DNA from: Verrucomicrobiota bacterium
GTDB taxonomy: Bacteria; Verrucomicrobiota; Verrucomicrobiia; Opitutales; UBA953
NCBI GenBank assembly: GCA_015061905.1
Contig: SUVQ01000002.1
Location: forward strand, 62,001-126,000
Direction: 5' to 3'
DNA length: 64,000 nucleotides
Each line of letters starts with the position of its first letter. Position 1 is the first letter of the stretch. Both the position numbers and the translations under genes were made by a program. The notes beneath the pieces were generated by a model, which saw nothing but the letters and a program-made list of their open reading frames with translations, searched no databases and was not told where the DNA came from. Below, piece after piece: positions 28,058 through 37,489 of this stretch.

Positions 28058-29104
28058 ATGAAGATATTTCCCTCGTTGTTATTTCTGTTTTCTTCGTTCC
28101 CGTGCCTTTGCCTTGCCGACCGGGCGGAAACGCTCCCCGACCGCACAAGCGCATCTCCGGTTTTTTGTCTTAATTCGTTCGATTATTTTAATTTCTCGGG
28201 AATGAAAAAAAGTCCGGCGGGCAACGCTTTGCGGGAACGCATTTTTTACGATTTGAAAATCTCGCCGGACACCGAAGCGCTCATCAACGACCTTAATAAA
28301 AACTACGCGCTGAACGTTCCCGAGTCCGTGGAACGCGCCGTTATCGCCCGATTTTCGCTTCCCGGCAACGGAAACTTCAATACGGCGGAATTTGAATTTT
28401 CGAAAAAACCGGAAGGACAAAAAAGCTACGTCGAAGCATTTTTTGAAAAACTGAGCAAACAAGAGCTTTCCGACATTGATTCCGCCAAGCGACGCAATTC
28501 CGAGGAATCTGCGGGAACGCGTTTCGGCAATCGGGCAATCGCGTTCCCGCCGGAATTGGCGAAAAATCTCCCGAAAGCCTTTCTGGAAAACACCGAATAC
28601 GTTTCGGTCGCGCCCACAGACAACGACGCGCTGATTGTTGTCGCAACCGCCAAAACCTTTCCCGATGCACCGAAATTCCGCAAAACGGAAAGCTATATGC
28701 GAACGCTTGCCTGCGCCTCCCGTCCGGAAATTCTCGTTTACCGGCAGTTCGAACGCCGGGCGACGGAAATTGCGGGCTTCGCGCTCAGCTTCCCTCCCGG
28801 AGAATTTGCAATCACGGAAAAAGACGAACGCATCCGTATTTACGTCGATTTCCGCTGTAGAGACTCGCAGGAAGCCGTTTTCATGGAGCATTTTTTCCTG
28901 CGCTTTAAATTAAGCCTGAACCAGTCTGCGGAAAAACAGCCGGAAGCCGTTCGCGCGCCGCTTCTTTCCGTCGGAAGCTCTTTTTCCATTTCCCGCGAAG
29001 ACGCGATGCTGAAACTTCGCATCGACTGCGCCTCAAAAGATTTTTCGGCGTTTCTAAATTGGCGAAGCTCGTGGTTCCCGAATCCTAAAGAAACGAAGCG
29101 TTAG
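28058..29104 (+). CDS. Secreted protein of unknown function
   Basis: A 348-residue protein with a signal peptide (MKIFPSLLFLFSSFPCLCLA). The mature part begins with a segment around FCLNSFDYFNFSGM, which resembles the opening of substrate-like or structural secreted proteins annotated only as hypothetical in Verrucomicrobiota. It has no cysteine-rich or repeat structure. I recognise no domain. It lies between pheA and coaX on the plus strand with short gaps, so it may be co-transcribed with coaX and lspA. Confidence 0.7.
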   Translation: MKIFPSLLFLFSSFPCLCLADRAETLPDRTSASPVFCLNSFDYFNFSGMKKSPAGNALRERIFYDLKISPDTEALINDLNKNYALNVPESVERAVIARFSLPGNGNFNTAEFEFSKKPEGQKSYVEAFFEKLSKQELSDIDSAKRRNSEESAGTRFGNRAIAFPPELAKNLPKAFLENTEYVSVAPTDNDALIVVATAKTFPDAPKFRKTESYMRTLACASRPEILVYRQFERRATEIAGFALSFPPGEFAITEKDERIRIYVDFRCRDSQEAVFMEHFFLRFKLSLNQSAEKQPEAVRAPLLSVGSSFSISREDAMLKLRIDCASKDFSAFLNWRSSWFPNPKETKR

Positions 29105-29138
29105 ACGCGGGAACGCTTGTTTTTGCCTGAAATTTATT

Positions 29139-29942
29139 ATGAAAATCCTTTGTCTCGACATCGGCAACACGCACACGCATTTTTCCGTCGTCGAAAATCG
29201 CCGCTCCGTTTTCTCGGGAACGCTTAAAACCGCACGGATAGACGATGTTGCAGACGGCGTTCCCGCCCTGCTCCGCTCGCCCGAAATCGAAACTCTCGGC
29301 ATTGGCGGAATTTCTTTTTGCTCCGTCGTTCCCGCCGCCACCGAAAAACTGTTACGCGTGCTCGAAGCGTCGAACGAACTTCCGGTTTGCCGCGTTTATC
29401 ACGGAAATTGTCCGGGCTTGGGCATTCATTATCCGACACCGGCGGAAATCGGTCCAGACCGCCTCGCCAACTGCATCGGAGCGCAAGCCCGCTTCGGCGC
29501 GCCCGCCGTCATCATCGACATGGGCACGGCGGTAACGTTCGACATTCTTTCCGAACACGGCTACGAAGGCGGAATTATCGCGCCCGGGCTTGAGATTATG
29601 ACGCGCTATTTACACGAGCAAACGGCACTTTTGCCCGCATTAAACCCGAAGGAACTTTTGCTCGCGGAAGACACGGAAGGCATCGGAAAATCCACGCTGA
29701 GCGCGATGAAGCTCGGTTGCGCCGTCGGTTTTGCCGGCATGATTGAAAAACTTCTGGAAACCGTTCTCGCGCAACTTGAGCGCTGGGAGATTCGCAATCC
29801 CAAAATCATTGCGACAGGCGGTTGCGCCGGCATTCTTCCGCGAACGTGGAAAAATCGCGTTCATTGGGCTCCGTTTATCACCGTCCAAGGCTTGGAAGAG
29901 GCTTTTCTGCGCACATTTCCCGCTAATCACCAAAACCAATAG
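29139..29942 (+). CDS. coaX: Type III pantothenate kinase
   Basis: First step of coenzyme A biosynthesis. The 267-residue ASKHA-fold protein has LCLDIGNTHTHFSVV near its start, GPDRLANCIGAQARFG in the middle and IIDMGTAVTFDILSEHGYEGGIIAPG, the CoaX hallmarks. Type III kinases are insensitive to CoA feedback. coaD of the same pathway is at 15972-16508. lspA follows after 74 bp. Confidence 0.94.
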   Translation: MKILCLDIGNTHTHFSVVENRRSVFSGTLKTARIDDVADGVPALLRSPEIETLGIGGISFCSVVPAATEKLLRVLEASNELPVCRVYHGNCPGLGIHYPTPAEIGPDRLANCIGAQARFGAPAVIIDMGTAVTFDILSEHGYEGGIIAPGLEIMTRYLHEQTALLPALNPKELLLAEDTEGIGKSTLSAMKLGCAVGFAGMIEKLLETVLAQLERWEIRNPKIIATGGCAGILPRTWKNRVHWAPFITVQGLEEAFLRTFPANHQNQ

Positions 29943-29989
29943 CCAAAAGCCAATCCGCAAATTTCAATTTGCGGGAACGCAAAGTTTCG

Positions 29990-30008
29990 GTAGAATGAAC
30001 TATTCTAC
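29990..30008. repeat. Short inverted repeat upstream of lspA
   Basis: GTAGAAT (29990-29996) and ATTCTAC (30002-30008) lie 9 bp before the lspA ATG. A second hairpin, CCGCAAAT / ATTTGCGG, lies at 29955-29974. Either could be an operator or leader hairpin; nothing decides between them. Confidence 0.4.
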
Positions 30009-30016
30009 GCGTCGAA

Positions 30017-30592
30017 ATGAATCGTTCGTTAAAAATTAAATTTTGCAGATACGCACTTTTTTGGAAACTTGCGGCGGGAACATTTTTCGCCGACCAGGTT
30101 TCAAAGCTTTTGGTCGTAGCCACGCTTCCGCCGATGACGCCGGGACTTCCGGGCTTTGACCCGAGCGATTGCGTTCCCGTAACCGTTATTCCGGATTTTT
30201 TCAATCTCGTTTACGTCGGAAATTTCGGCGCGGCATGGGGAATTTTACACGGACAAAAGATTTTTCTGACCCTGTTTGCGCTGATTGCGCTCGGAGCGAT
30301 TTTCTTTTTCCGCAAACATCTTGAAATTGAGCGCCGCCCGGTCCAGATCGCCTTCGGCTTGCTGGTCGGCGGCATTGTCGGGAACGTCATAGACCGGCTT
30401 TGGCACGGCTTCGTGATTGATTTTCTCGACTTTCGGATTCCGATTATCGACTACCGCTGGCCGGCGTTTAACATCGCGGACTGCGGCATCGTCTGCGGCG
30501 TCGGGCTATTCCTGATTTTGAACACGCTCCCGCTTTTCGGCTACAACCATCCGGAAGCCAAGCGTTTCAACGAACAGGATAATTTGAAATAG
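30017..30592 (+). CDS. lspA: Lipoprotein signal peptidase
   Basis: Aspartic protease of the inner membrane that cleaves prolipoproteins such as the OmpA-like one at 10971. The 191 residues have four hydrophobic segments. ADQVSKLL is near residue 25, and the catalytic aspartates are in GGIVGNVIDRLWHGFVIDFLDF and WPAFNIADCGIV. The segment between the first two membrane helices is slightly longer than in E. coli LspA (Pro-rich, residues 33-50). A thioesterase gene follows after 22 bp. Confidence 0.93.
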   Translation: MNRSLKIKFCRYALFWKLAAGTFFADQVSKLLVVATLPPMTPGLPGFDPSDCVPVTVIPDFFNLVYVGNFGAAWGILHGQKIFLTLFALIALGAIFFFRKHLEIERRPVQIAFGLLVGGIVGNVIDRLWHGFVIDFLDFRIPIIDYRWPAFNIADCGIVCGVGLFLILNTLPLFGYNHPEAKRFNEQDNLK

Positions 30593-30614
30593 AAAAAAAT
30601 ATCAGGACTTTTAA

Positions 30615-31043
30615 ATGACAGAAAAAAACGACAACCCCGTTTTCGCCCGCTTCGTCACGGAAATGCGCGTGCGCCCGGACGACATTGACCTTTACAGCCA
30701 CGTTCACAGCTCCCGCTATCTCGACTACATTCTCGCGGCGCGTTTTGACCAAATGGAACGCTGCTACAAAATGTCCATGCAGGAATTTGCCGCGATGGGG
30801 CTCGGCTGGTTTCAGCGCGCGCTCACGATTAATTACAAACGCCCGCTCGAAATCGCCGAAAAATTCACGGTGGAAACTGGAATCGAACGCTTCCTGAAAG
30901 ACGGCGTGGTCGTCTCTTTCAAAATTTTTAAAGAAAACGGAAAACTTTCTGCCGACGGCGAAGGAAATTACGCGCTCATCGACATGAAAACACGCCGCGC
31001 AACCGCAATTCCGGAAGAAATCCTCAAAAAATATTCAATATAA
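30615..31043 (+). CDS. Hotdog-fold acyl-CoA thioesterase (4HBT/YbgC-like)
   Basis: A 142-residue hotdog protein. The 4HBT active-site region is RPDDIDLYSHVHSSRYLDYILAARFDQ, with the Asp and His-Val pattern typical of YbgC and FadM thioesterases, then YKRPLEIAEKFTVET in the central strands. The substrate is probably an acyl-CoA or acyl-ACP. The stop and the next gene's start overlap as TAATG, so the outer-membrane protein gene downstream is translationally coupled. Confidence 0.85.
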   Translation: MTEKNDNPVFARFVTEMRVRPDDIDLYSHVHSSRYLDYILAARFDQMERCYKMSMQEFAAMGLGWFQRALTINYKRPLEIAEKFTVETGIERFLKDGVVVSFKIFKENGKLSADGEGNYALIDMKTRRATAIPEEILKKYSI

Positions 31044-31744
31044 TGAAAAAACTTTGCGTTCCCGCCCTTTTCTTTGTTTGCGTCGGCATGTTCGGCGTTC
31101 CCGCTTTCGCACAAGTTGCCGCCGAACCGTATAATCCGGTCAAGGCTCTGCGCGAAGGACGCGACGACTCCAACGAACGCGTCGGCTTGCCTAAAAAACA
31201 TCGCGACGACAGCATCACGCTCTCCGTCGCCCCGGAATATTTTTGGGACTTCGGAAGCGATTTACCCGACGCCGACGGCTGGGGCACCAGCGTGGCGGCT
31301 TCCGTTCTTTTTGATTCGGCAACGCCGGATTGGGATTTTTTGGCGGAGCTTGAATTTCTCGCGTTCACGGCGGAAAGCGGGCACTACATTGCGAAAAGCC
31401 GTCGTGTCAAAGAGACGCTCCAATCGGGAAATATCTTGCTCAATCTCGGACTTTCGCGTGAATTTTCCGAAAAATTCGTTTTCGATGCGCTACTCGGAAT
31501 CGGCTTCGGCGCGACCTACGGCGAAATCAAAGGTCCGAATTTCAAAACCTCCAGCCACGGCAACTGGACAACAACGCTTTCGCTAAAACTTCGCGGCGAA
31601 TATCGGCTCGACAAAAACTGGAGCCTTTTCACCGCGTATCGCTTCGCCTACATTTCGCCTTCGATTGCCTCGAAAATCGCGGACTGGCACAATCTTGATC
31701 TGCTTTCGCAATCCGTTGAACTCGGAATGCGTTACCGTTTTTAA
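31043..31744 (+). CDS. Outer-membrane beta-barrel protein
   Basis: A 233-residue protein with a signal peptide (MKKLCVPALFFVCVGMFGVPAFAQ) and a mature part made of alternating hydrophobic and polar beta strands, such as FDALLGIGFGATYGEIKG and WSLFTAYRFAYISP. It ends in ...MRYRF, the aromatic C-terminal signature recognised by the Bam machinery. It looks like an 8- to 10-strand barrel. The ligand is unknown. Two octamer copies sit in the signal peptide region. Confidence 0.8.
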   Translation: MKKLCVPALFFVCVGMFGVPAFAQVAAEPYNPVKALREGRDDSNERVGLPKKHRDDSITLSVAPEYFWDFGSDLPDADGWGTSVAASVLFDSATPDWDFLAELEFLAFTAESGHYIAKSRRVKETLQSGNILLNLGLSREFSEKFVFDALLGIGFGATYGEIKGPNFKTSSHGNWTTTLSLKLRGEYRLDKNWSLFTAYRFAYISPSIASKIADWHNLDLLSQSVELGMRYRF

Positions 31745-31751
31745 AAAATTG

Positions 31752-31813
31752 GAAATTAAAAATGAAAAATGTGAATGACCTCCATTTTTCCTCATTTCTG
31801 ATTTTTTAATTTC
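31752..31813. terminator. AT-rich hairpin after the beta-barrel gene
   Basis: GAAATTAAAAA near 31752 pairs with TTTTTTAATTTC ending at 31813, and inner segments (TGAAAAATG with CATTTTTCCTCA) also pair imperfectly. It lies before the POT transporter. Confidence 0.45.
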
Positions 31814-31843
31814 TCATTCTTAATCCCTCAATCCCAAGACACA

Positions 31844-33460
31844 ATGACAGACTCCACTACAGAAAACGTTCCCGAGACAAAGAAAACCTCCTCCGGCTGG
31901 CTGGCGCCGTTTTTCGAGCTGAACTTCATCGAAATGATGGAGCGCCTCGCCTACAACAGCGTGCGCGTCGTCGCACCGATTTACATTATGCAGGCGGACA
32001 ACGTCGGCGGGCTTCACCTGACCGCCGCCGCCAAGGGCACGCTCTACGCGTGGTGGGCAGTCGTGCAGTGCTTTTTGCCGATTATTACCGGCGGGTTCGC
32101 CGACCGCTACGGCTACAAAAAAATGATGGTGATTTCCGTCGCCACGATGTCGATCGGCTATTTGCTCATGGCGTTTTTGCGCGATTTGCCGTCGCTGGAC
32201 GCGCTCGCGGGAACGCTCGCGTTTGACGGCGTGAACGGTAATTACATCGGATTTCTCATCGGAATTACGGTTTTTGCAACCGGTTCGGCACTTTTCAAAC
32301 CCGGCATCCAAGGCGCGCTTTCGCACACGCTCCCGAAAGAAAAATCCTCGCTCGGCTGGGGCGTTTTCTATTGGGTCGTCAATATCGGCGCGCTCATCGG
32401 GCACTACATTCCCGTGGTTTTTCTTTCGGAAAACTTTATGTCGGACGCGCTCGGCGTTGCCAATTCCGTTGCTCGCTGGCGTCTCGTTTTCATCATTTCG
32501 GCGGCGATGATTTTGGTGAATTTCCTGCCGCTTCTGTTCTTTAAAGACACGCCCTCGGGCGCGTCCAAAACCCTCGGCATCGGGCGCGTTCTCGTCAACG
32601 CGATTAAGGACATTTTCCAACCGCGCCTGCTTACGTGGATTCTCATCATGTCCGGTTTTTGGCTGATGATGTTCCAGCTTTGGGACTTGCAACCGAACTT
32701 CCTTGAAGACTGGGTTTCGAGCGCGAACGTCGCGGCGACGGCAAACGCGATTCTCCCGGAAAGCATTTCAAAATACTTTGTGGAAACGCTCCCGGACGGC
32801 ACGTTGCGCATTCCGCAAGCGGTGCTCATCAGCGCAAACGCGACGTTTATTATTCTCGGTGTCGTCGGCGTGTCGTGGATTACGCGCAAAATGCGCACGC
32901 TCGACGCGATGATCTTCGGGATGGCGATGGCGACAATCGGCGTCGTCGTTGCGGGCTACACGCAAAACGCGTGGTTCTTCCTGCTCGGCGTGCTGTTTTT
33001 CTCGCTCGGCGAAATGTTCACGGGACCGAAAAAATCTCAGTATCTTTCCGAAATCGCGCCGAACGACAAAAAAGGCGTTTACCTCGCTTACATCAACATT
33101 CCCGTCGGCGTCGGGATTTTCGCGGGCGCGAAACTCGCGGGACTCATTTACGGGAACGTCGGCGAAAAGGCGACGCTCGCCTTGCGCTACATCGCCGAGC
33201 AAAAAGGCATCGAATGGCGCCCGTTTTTCGACAACGTGAGCGACTTGGAAAAGACGCTCGGCATCACGCGCAACGAAGCCATGCCCGCGCTCGAAAAAAT
33301 GCTGAATCTTTCTTCGCAGGAAGCGACGACGCTTCTTTGGGACACATATTCGCCGAACCTCACCGTCTGGCTTCCCTTCGCGGCAATCGGCGTTGTTTCC
33401 GCCATCGCGCTCGTCATTTTCTCGCAAATGGCGAAAAAATGGAAAGACATGAACGCGTAA
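31844..33460 (+). CDS. POT/PTR-family MFS transporter
   Basis: A 538-residue inner-membrane transporter with 12 or more hydrophobic segments. The first helix contains FFELNFIEMMERLAYNSVR, matching the ExxER proton-coupling motif of the proton-dependent oligopeptide transporter family, and GGFADRYGYKKMM is the MFS loop 2-3 motif. FKPGIQGALSHTLP and FSLGEMFTGPKKSQYLSEIAP are further POT-like blocks. The most likely cargo is di- or tripeptides. A long loop follows helix 7 and the C-terminal part has an extra acidic insert (about 440-490). Confidence 0.82.
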   Translation: MTDSTTENVPETKKTSSGWLAPFFELNFIEMMERLAYNSVRVVAPIYIMQADNVGGLHLTAAAKGTLYAWWAVVQCFLPIITGGFADRYGYKKMMVISVATMSIGYLLMAFLRDLPSLDALAGTLAFDGVNGNYIGFLIGITVFATGSALFKPGIQGALSHTLPKEKSSLGWGVFYWVVNIGALIGHYIPVVFLSENFMSDALGVANSVARWRLVFIISAAMILVNFLPLLFFKDTPSGASKTLGIGRVLVNAIKDIFQPRLLTWILIMSGFWLMMFQLWDLQPNFLEDWVSSANVAATANAILPESISKYFVETLPDGTLRIPQAVLISANATFIILGVVGVSWITRKMRTLDAMIFGMAMATIGVVVAGYTQNAWFFLLGVLFFSLGEMFTGPKKSQYLSEIAPNDKKGVYLAYINIPVGVGIFAGAKLAGLIYGNVGEKATLALRYIAEQKGIEWRPFFDNVSDLEKTLGITRNEAMPALEKMLNLSSQEATTLLWDTYSPNLTVWLPFAAIGVVSAIALVIFSQMAKKWKDMNA

Positions 33461-33472
33461 GATAGAGAAAAA

Positions 33473-33510
33473 GAAATCAGGAATTAAGAAGAATGCTAAT
33501 TCCTGATTTC
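33473..33510. terminator. Bidirectional AT-rich terminator between POT and hemW
   Basis: GAAATCAGGAATTA (33473-33486) pairs perfectly with TAATTCCTGATTTC (33497-33510) over a 10-nt loop. The right arm overlaps the last codons of hemW, which converges on the POT gene. Confidence 0.65.
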
Positions 33511-34698
33511 AAGAATTTTGAGCGCAATGGCGTCCGCAACGAGGAGACCTCGTTTTGTCGGGCGCCAAATATTTTCGGGAACGCCGGACTCCAAGTAACC
33601 GGATTCGCGCAAATCTTTTCCCAAATCGGCTAAATGCGTTCCCGCGGGAACGCCGAAGCGTTGCGAAAGTTCGGACAAATCGAATCCTTCCGCCAAGCGT
33701 AGACCGAAAATCATCGCATCTTCAAAAAGCTGCGTAGCGGAAAGTTTTTCGATTTCTTCGTGCGCGGGAACGCCGTCGGTTATTTTTTCCAGCCACAACG
33801 CAAGATTTGCCGGATTTCGGAAACGCTTTTCGCCGCATTGCGACGCCGCCGACGGACCGAAGCCGAGCCATTCCGCCATTTTCCAAGTATTGAAATTATG
33901 AATACATTTTTTCCCGCCGCGCGCGTGATTGGCAACTTCGTATTGTTCGTATCCGGCAGCTGAAAGTTGTTCCCAAGTTTTCAAATAAAGTTCCGCCTCG
34001 CGCTCGGGAGATTTTTCTTCCGGATTAAATTTTCCGGATTTTTTCAAACGCACCAAAAGCGGCGCGTCTTCCTCCAAAATCAGGCAATACGCGGAAAGAT
34101 GCTCCGGCAAAAGTTTTATCGCCGTTGCCAAATCGTTTTCCCAGCGCAAAGGATTTTCTCCGGGAACGGCAAAAATCAGATCAAAATTCACGTTGTCGAA
34201 ACCCGCCGAGCGAATCATTTCGTAAGCGGAAAAAATCTGCTTCGGAGCGTGGCGACGCCCGAGAAGCGCGAGCGTTTCCGCATCGAACGACTGCACGCCG
34301 AGTGAAATCCGGTTCACGCCGCAATCGCGCAAAGCGCGAAGCTTGTCCGGCTTGACTGTTCCCGGTGCGAGTTCGACAGACCATTCCGCCGGTGCGTTCC
34401 CGCCGTTGGCGCGTAGCAACATTTTCGCCAAACGGGAAAAATTCCCGGCAGAGAGCACGCCGGGCGTGCCGCCGCCGACAAAAAAAGTTTCCGCCGCGCG
34501 CGGGAACGGAACGAGTGCGAGTTCCTTTTCAATTCCGGCGAGCCAAGCCTCCACGGAAGCTTTATGCGGAGCTTCGCGGTAAAACGCGCAATAATCGCAC
34601 GCGCTCCCGCAAAACGGCACGTGAACGTAAATTCCCAGCGATGCCGCGTTCCCGCCCTGCTCGGTGCTGTTTTCCGGAAAAACATTCATGTTCCGCAT
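33496..34698 (-). CDS. hemW: Radical SAM heme chaperone HemW-like
   Basis: A HemN-like radical-SAM protein of about 400 residues. The cluster motif is in YVHVPFCGSACDYCAF (CxxxCxxC) near residue 27, followed by FVGGGTPGVLS, GVQSFDAETLALLGRRH and VNFDLIFAVPGE, and a C-terminal HemN domain with a winged-helix end. The short form matches HemW, which delivers heme, rather than true coproporphyrinogen dehydrogenase. I use the ATG at 34698 (GGAAG upstream); 34689 is also possible. Confidence 0.88.
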   Translation of the reverse strand: MRNMNVFPENSTEQGGNAASLGIYVHVPFCGSACDYCAFYREAPHKASVEAWLAGIEKELALVPFPRAAETFFVGGGTPGVLSAGNFSRLAKMLLRANGGNAPAEWSVELAPGTVKPDKLRALRDCGVNRISLGVQSFDAETLALLGRRHAPKQIFSAYEMIRSAGFDNVNFDLIFAVPGENPLRWENDLATAIKLLPEHLSAYCLILEEDAPLLVRLKKSGKFNPEEKSPEREAELYLKTWEQLSAAGYEQYEVANHARGGKKCIHNFNTWKMAEWLGFGPSAASQCGEKRFRNPANLALWLEKITDGVPAHEEIEKLSATQLFEDAMIFGLRLAEGFDLSELSQRFGVPAGTHLADLGKDLRESGYLESGVPENIWRPTKRGLLVADAIALKILEIRN

Positions 34699-34792
34699 TT
34701 TCCGCTTCCGTGGGTTAAATTTCAATTTGAATTATGACTTCCGAATGAAGTCTTTTCGACGAAATAGAAGACTCAAGCGGAGTTTGATTTTC

Positions 34793-34860
34793 CCAAAGGA
34801 GCACAGGCGTCCTCGCCTGTGGCGTTAAAGCCTGCGTGCGAGACACACGTTCTCCTTTGG
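34793..34860. repeat. REP-like nested palindrome, ACAGGCG family copy 2
   Basis: CCAAAGGAG (34793-34801) and CTCCTTTGG (34852-34860) enclose CACAGGCG-TCCT-CGCCTGTG (34802-34821). The word AAAGGAGxACAGGCGTC matches the copy at 3464-3480. It sits in the 290-bp gap between hemW and the Aas-like gene, which otherwise holds imperfect short inverted repeats. Confidence 0.65.
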
Positions 34861-34991
34861 ATAGAGCGGAAAAACGAACCCAAACTTTGCCTTCCCGCGT
34901 CAAACGACGAAGTCCGGGAGGGCTTCGCTCCCGTAAATTGAAATTTTCGTTCCTTTTTTAAAAATTGCAAAAAACCGCCAAAATTTTCAAA

Positions 34992-37322
34992 ATGGGCGGC
35001 ATGATTTATCCCTTACTCCTCGCAATTCTCATTGTTTTGTGGATTATTTCCGGAATCTATTTCAAACGGTATTCCAAATTCCGTTATGAAGCCTCGTGGT
35101 TTTACGCGTTTTTCCGACCGATTTGTGTCATTCTCTGCGCGCTGTGTTACCGCCGCCGCACGCTCGGCGAAGGCAACATTCCCTCGACCGGCGGTTGCAT
35201 CATTATCGCCAACCACATGTCCTACGCGGACGTCGTGTGCCTCGGGCTCGCCTGCCCGCGCCCGTTGCGCTACGTCTCGTGGTCCGGGCTTGAAAAGCAT
35301 TTTCTCCTGCGCGTTCTCATGCGCGCGATGAACACGATTCCGATTTCTCCCGCGAACGCGAAGGACGGAATGAAAGCCGCCGTCGATGCCGTGAAGTCCG
35401 GGCAAGTCGTCTGCATTTTCCCGGAAGGTTGCATGACGCGCAACGGAAGCCTTCAGCCGTTCATGGGCGGCTTCCAGGTGGTTGCACGCAAAGCGGACGT
35501 TCCCGTCGTTCCCGCGTATATTGACGGGCTCTGGTATTCCATTTTCAGCTATCGTCGCAAAAAATTTATTTGGAAGAAGCCGCGAATTTCCCGCCTTCCC
35601 GTAACGATTGCATTCGGCAAACCATTCAAAATGGGGAAGCGCGAAGGCGAAAAAACTTACCAACAAATGCGCTCCATCGTGCTTGAACTCGGCACGAAAG
35701 TTTTTTCCGCCCGCGAAGAGCTGAAAGGACACCTTGCCGCAACGCTGACAGACGCCTGCGCGCGCAGACCGTTTAAAACTGCGATTATCGACCGCTCCGT
35801 CGGGCGCCGCACGATGTCGCGAGGCATTCTTTTTGCCGCGTCCATGTGCCTTGCGCATCGGTTTAAAAAGGAACTCCACGAACGCCGCGTCGGGCTCGTG
35901 CTTCCGCCCGGGCTCGCCGGCATGGTGGCGAACTACGCCTGCACGCTCGCCGGGAAAATTCCGGTCAATTTGAACTTTACACTCGGTCGCGCCCAACTCG
36001 AATCCTGCCTCGCCCGCGCGAACATCAAAACCGTCATTACGGTCGGCGCGATGAAAAAGCAGCTCAACGACCGCTTCCCGGATTTCCCGTGGCCGGACTG
36101 CCAAATTGATATTTTGGACGAAATTAAACAGCTTCCGAAGCTCAAGCTTCTCGGCATCTTCGCGATGACGGTTCTGCTTCCGTCTTTTGCGCTGAAAAAG
36201 ATTTTCTCAATTCCCACAAAGGGCGGCTCCGAAGAAGCCACTATTCTCTTCACGAGCGGAAGCTCCGGAATGCCGAAAGGTGCCGTGATTTCTCACAAAA
36301 ATATTCTCGCCAACTGTGCCCAGATTGACGAATACGACGTGCTACCGCCCAACACGCGACTGCTCGGAAATCTCCCGATTTTCCACAGCTTCGGCTACAC
36401 GGTTCAACTTTGGTTCGCACCGACAAGCGACGAAGTGCTTGCCGTTTCCACGCCCTCTCCTCTTGATTTCGCGAAAAATCTTCAGGTTATCCGCGAAGAA
36501 CGTTGCACCGTCCTTCTCAGCACACCGACCTTCTTGCGCAATTACCTGAAAAAAGCTCCGCCGGAATATTTGATGACCGTGGATCTCGTTGTCGGCGGCG
36601 CGGAAAAAACACCCGCCGGCTTCGCAGAAGCGTGGGAAGAAAAATTCTCGCTCGCGCCGACACGCTATCTCGAAGGCTACGGCATGACGGAAGCGTCTCC
36701 GGTCGTTGCCGTGAACAAACCGGACGTCGTCGAACGCGCCACCGGGAACGTGCATCGCGGAATGAAAAAAGGCTCCGTCGGCGTGCTTTTCCCCGGCATG
36801 AACGCCAAAGTCTGCCACACCGAAACCGGAGAAATCCTTCCCTACAACGAGCCCGGAATGCTCTATCTTAAAGGTCCGAACATTTTTGAAGGCTACATTA
36901 ACGACGAAGGCGTTCCCGTTCCCGTAACGGATGCCAAGGGCTGGTATGAAAGCGGAGACATTGTGGAAATGGACAAATACGGGTTCATTTCCATCAAAGG
37001 GCGGCTCTCCCGCTTTTCCAAAATCGGCGGCGAAATGGTGCCGCACGGAAGCGTCGAAGAAGCAATTCAGGAAATTCTCAACCTGAGCAACGAAACTTTG
37101 CAACTTGCGGTTGCCGGACGCCCGGATCCGCAAAAAGGCGAAGCACTCGTTATCGTTACGACCATCGAAAATCTCGATGTTCAGGCTCTCGGACGCAAGC
37201 TTGCCGATGCCGGATTCCCGAATCTGTGGATTCCGCGCGAAGTCAAAGTCATTCCGGAAATGCCGGTTCTCGGCACCGGTAAACTCGACATCAAATCGCT
37301 TTCCGACATCGCAAAAGGTTAA
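34992..37322 (+). CDS. Aas-like acyltransferase / acyl-ACP synthetase fusion
   Basis: A 776-residue membrane-bound two-domain enzyme. After an N-terminal transmembrane helix comes a PlsC-type domain with NHMSYAD (HX4D) near residue 72 and FPEGCMTRNG. From about residue 240 it has an adenylate-forming domain with ILFTSGSSGMPKGAVISHKN (the ATP-binding motif) near 420 and GYGMTEASP. E. coli Aas has the same order and reacylates lysophosphatidylethanolamine with acyl-ACP made in situ; the LplT flippase domain sometimes fused to it is absent. Start chosen at the ATG at 34992. A terminator follows. Confidence 0.88.
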   Translation: MGGMIYPLLLAILIVLWIISGIYFKRYSKFRYEASWFYAFFRPICVILCALCYRRRTLGEGNIPSTGGCIIIANHMSYADVVCLGLACPRPLRYVSWSGLEKHFLLRVLMRAMNTIPISPANAKDGMKAAVDAVKSGQVVCIFPEGCMTRNGSLQPFMGGFQVVARKADVPVVPAYIDGLWYSIFSYRRKKFIWKKPRISRLPVTIAFGKPFKMGKREGEKTYQQMRSIVLELGTKVFSAREELKGHLAATLTDACARRPFKTAIIDRSVGRRTMSRGILFAASMCLAHRFKKELHERRVGLVLPPGLAGMVANYACTLAGKIPVNLNFTLGRAQLESCLARANIKTVITVGAMKKQLNDRFPDFPWPDCQIDILDEIKQLPKLKLLGIFAMTVLLPSFALKKIFSIPTKGGSEEATILFTSGSSGMPKGAVISHKNILANCAQIDEYDVLPPNTRLLGNLPIFHSFGYTVQLWFAPTSDEVLAVSTPSPLDFAKNLQVIREERCTVLLSTPTFLRNYLKKAPPEYLMTVDLVVGGAEKTPAGFAEAWEEKFSLAPTRYLEGYGMTEASPVVAVNKPDVVERATGNVHRGMKKGSVGVLFPGMNAKVCHTETGEILPYNEPGMLYLKGPNIFEGYINDEGVPVPVTDAKGWYESGDIVEMDKYGFISIKGRLSRFSKIGGEMVPHGSVEEAIQEILNLSNETLQLAVAGRPDPQKGEALVIVTTIENLDVQALGRKLADAGFPNLWIPREVKVIPEMPVLGTGKLDIKSLSDIAKG

Positions 37323-37340
37323 GGAAAACTCTTAATCCGA

Positions 37341-37372
37341 AAAAAGACAGGCGTTCCCGTCTGTCTTTTTTT
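37341..37372 (+). terminator. Terminator of the Aas-like gene with the motif in its loop
   Basis: AAAAAGACAG (37341-37350) pairs with CTGTCTTTTT (37361-37370); the 10-nt loop is GCGTTCCCGT, one copy of the octamer. Confidence 0.85.
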
Positions 37373-37437
37373 GTCGCGTAAAATCTCCGCACGCATCTGC
37401 CGAAACAAGGATTTTCGTGCTTTTTTTGAAAATTTCC

Positions 37438-37465
37438 TTGTCGCGTTCCCGCAGAAGTTTAGACT
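37438..37465 (+). promoter_or_regulatory. Possible aspS promoter
   Basis: TTGTCG (37438-37443) and TAGACT (37460-37465) are spaced by 16 bp, 25 bp before the ATG. The octamer CGTTCCCG begins the spacer. The match to consensus is moderate. Confidence 0.35.
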
Positions 37466-37489
37466 TGGCGGCTTTCACGTTTAAATACA

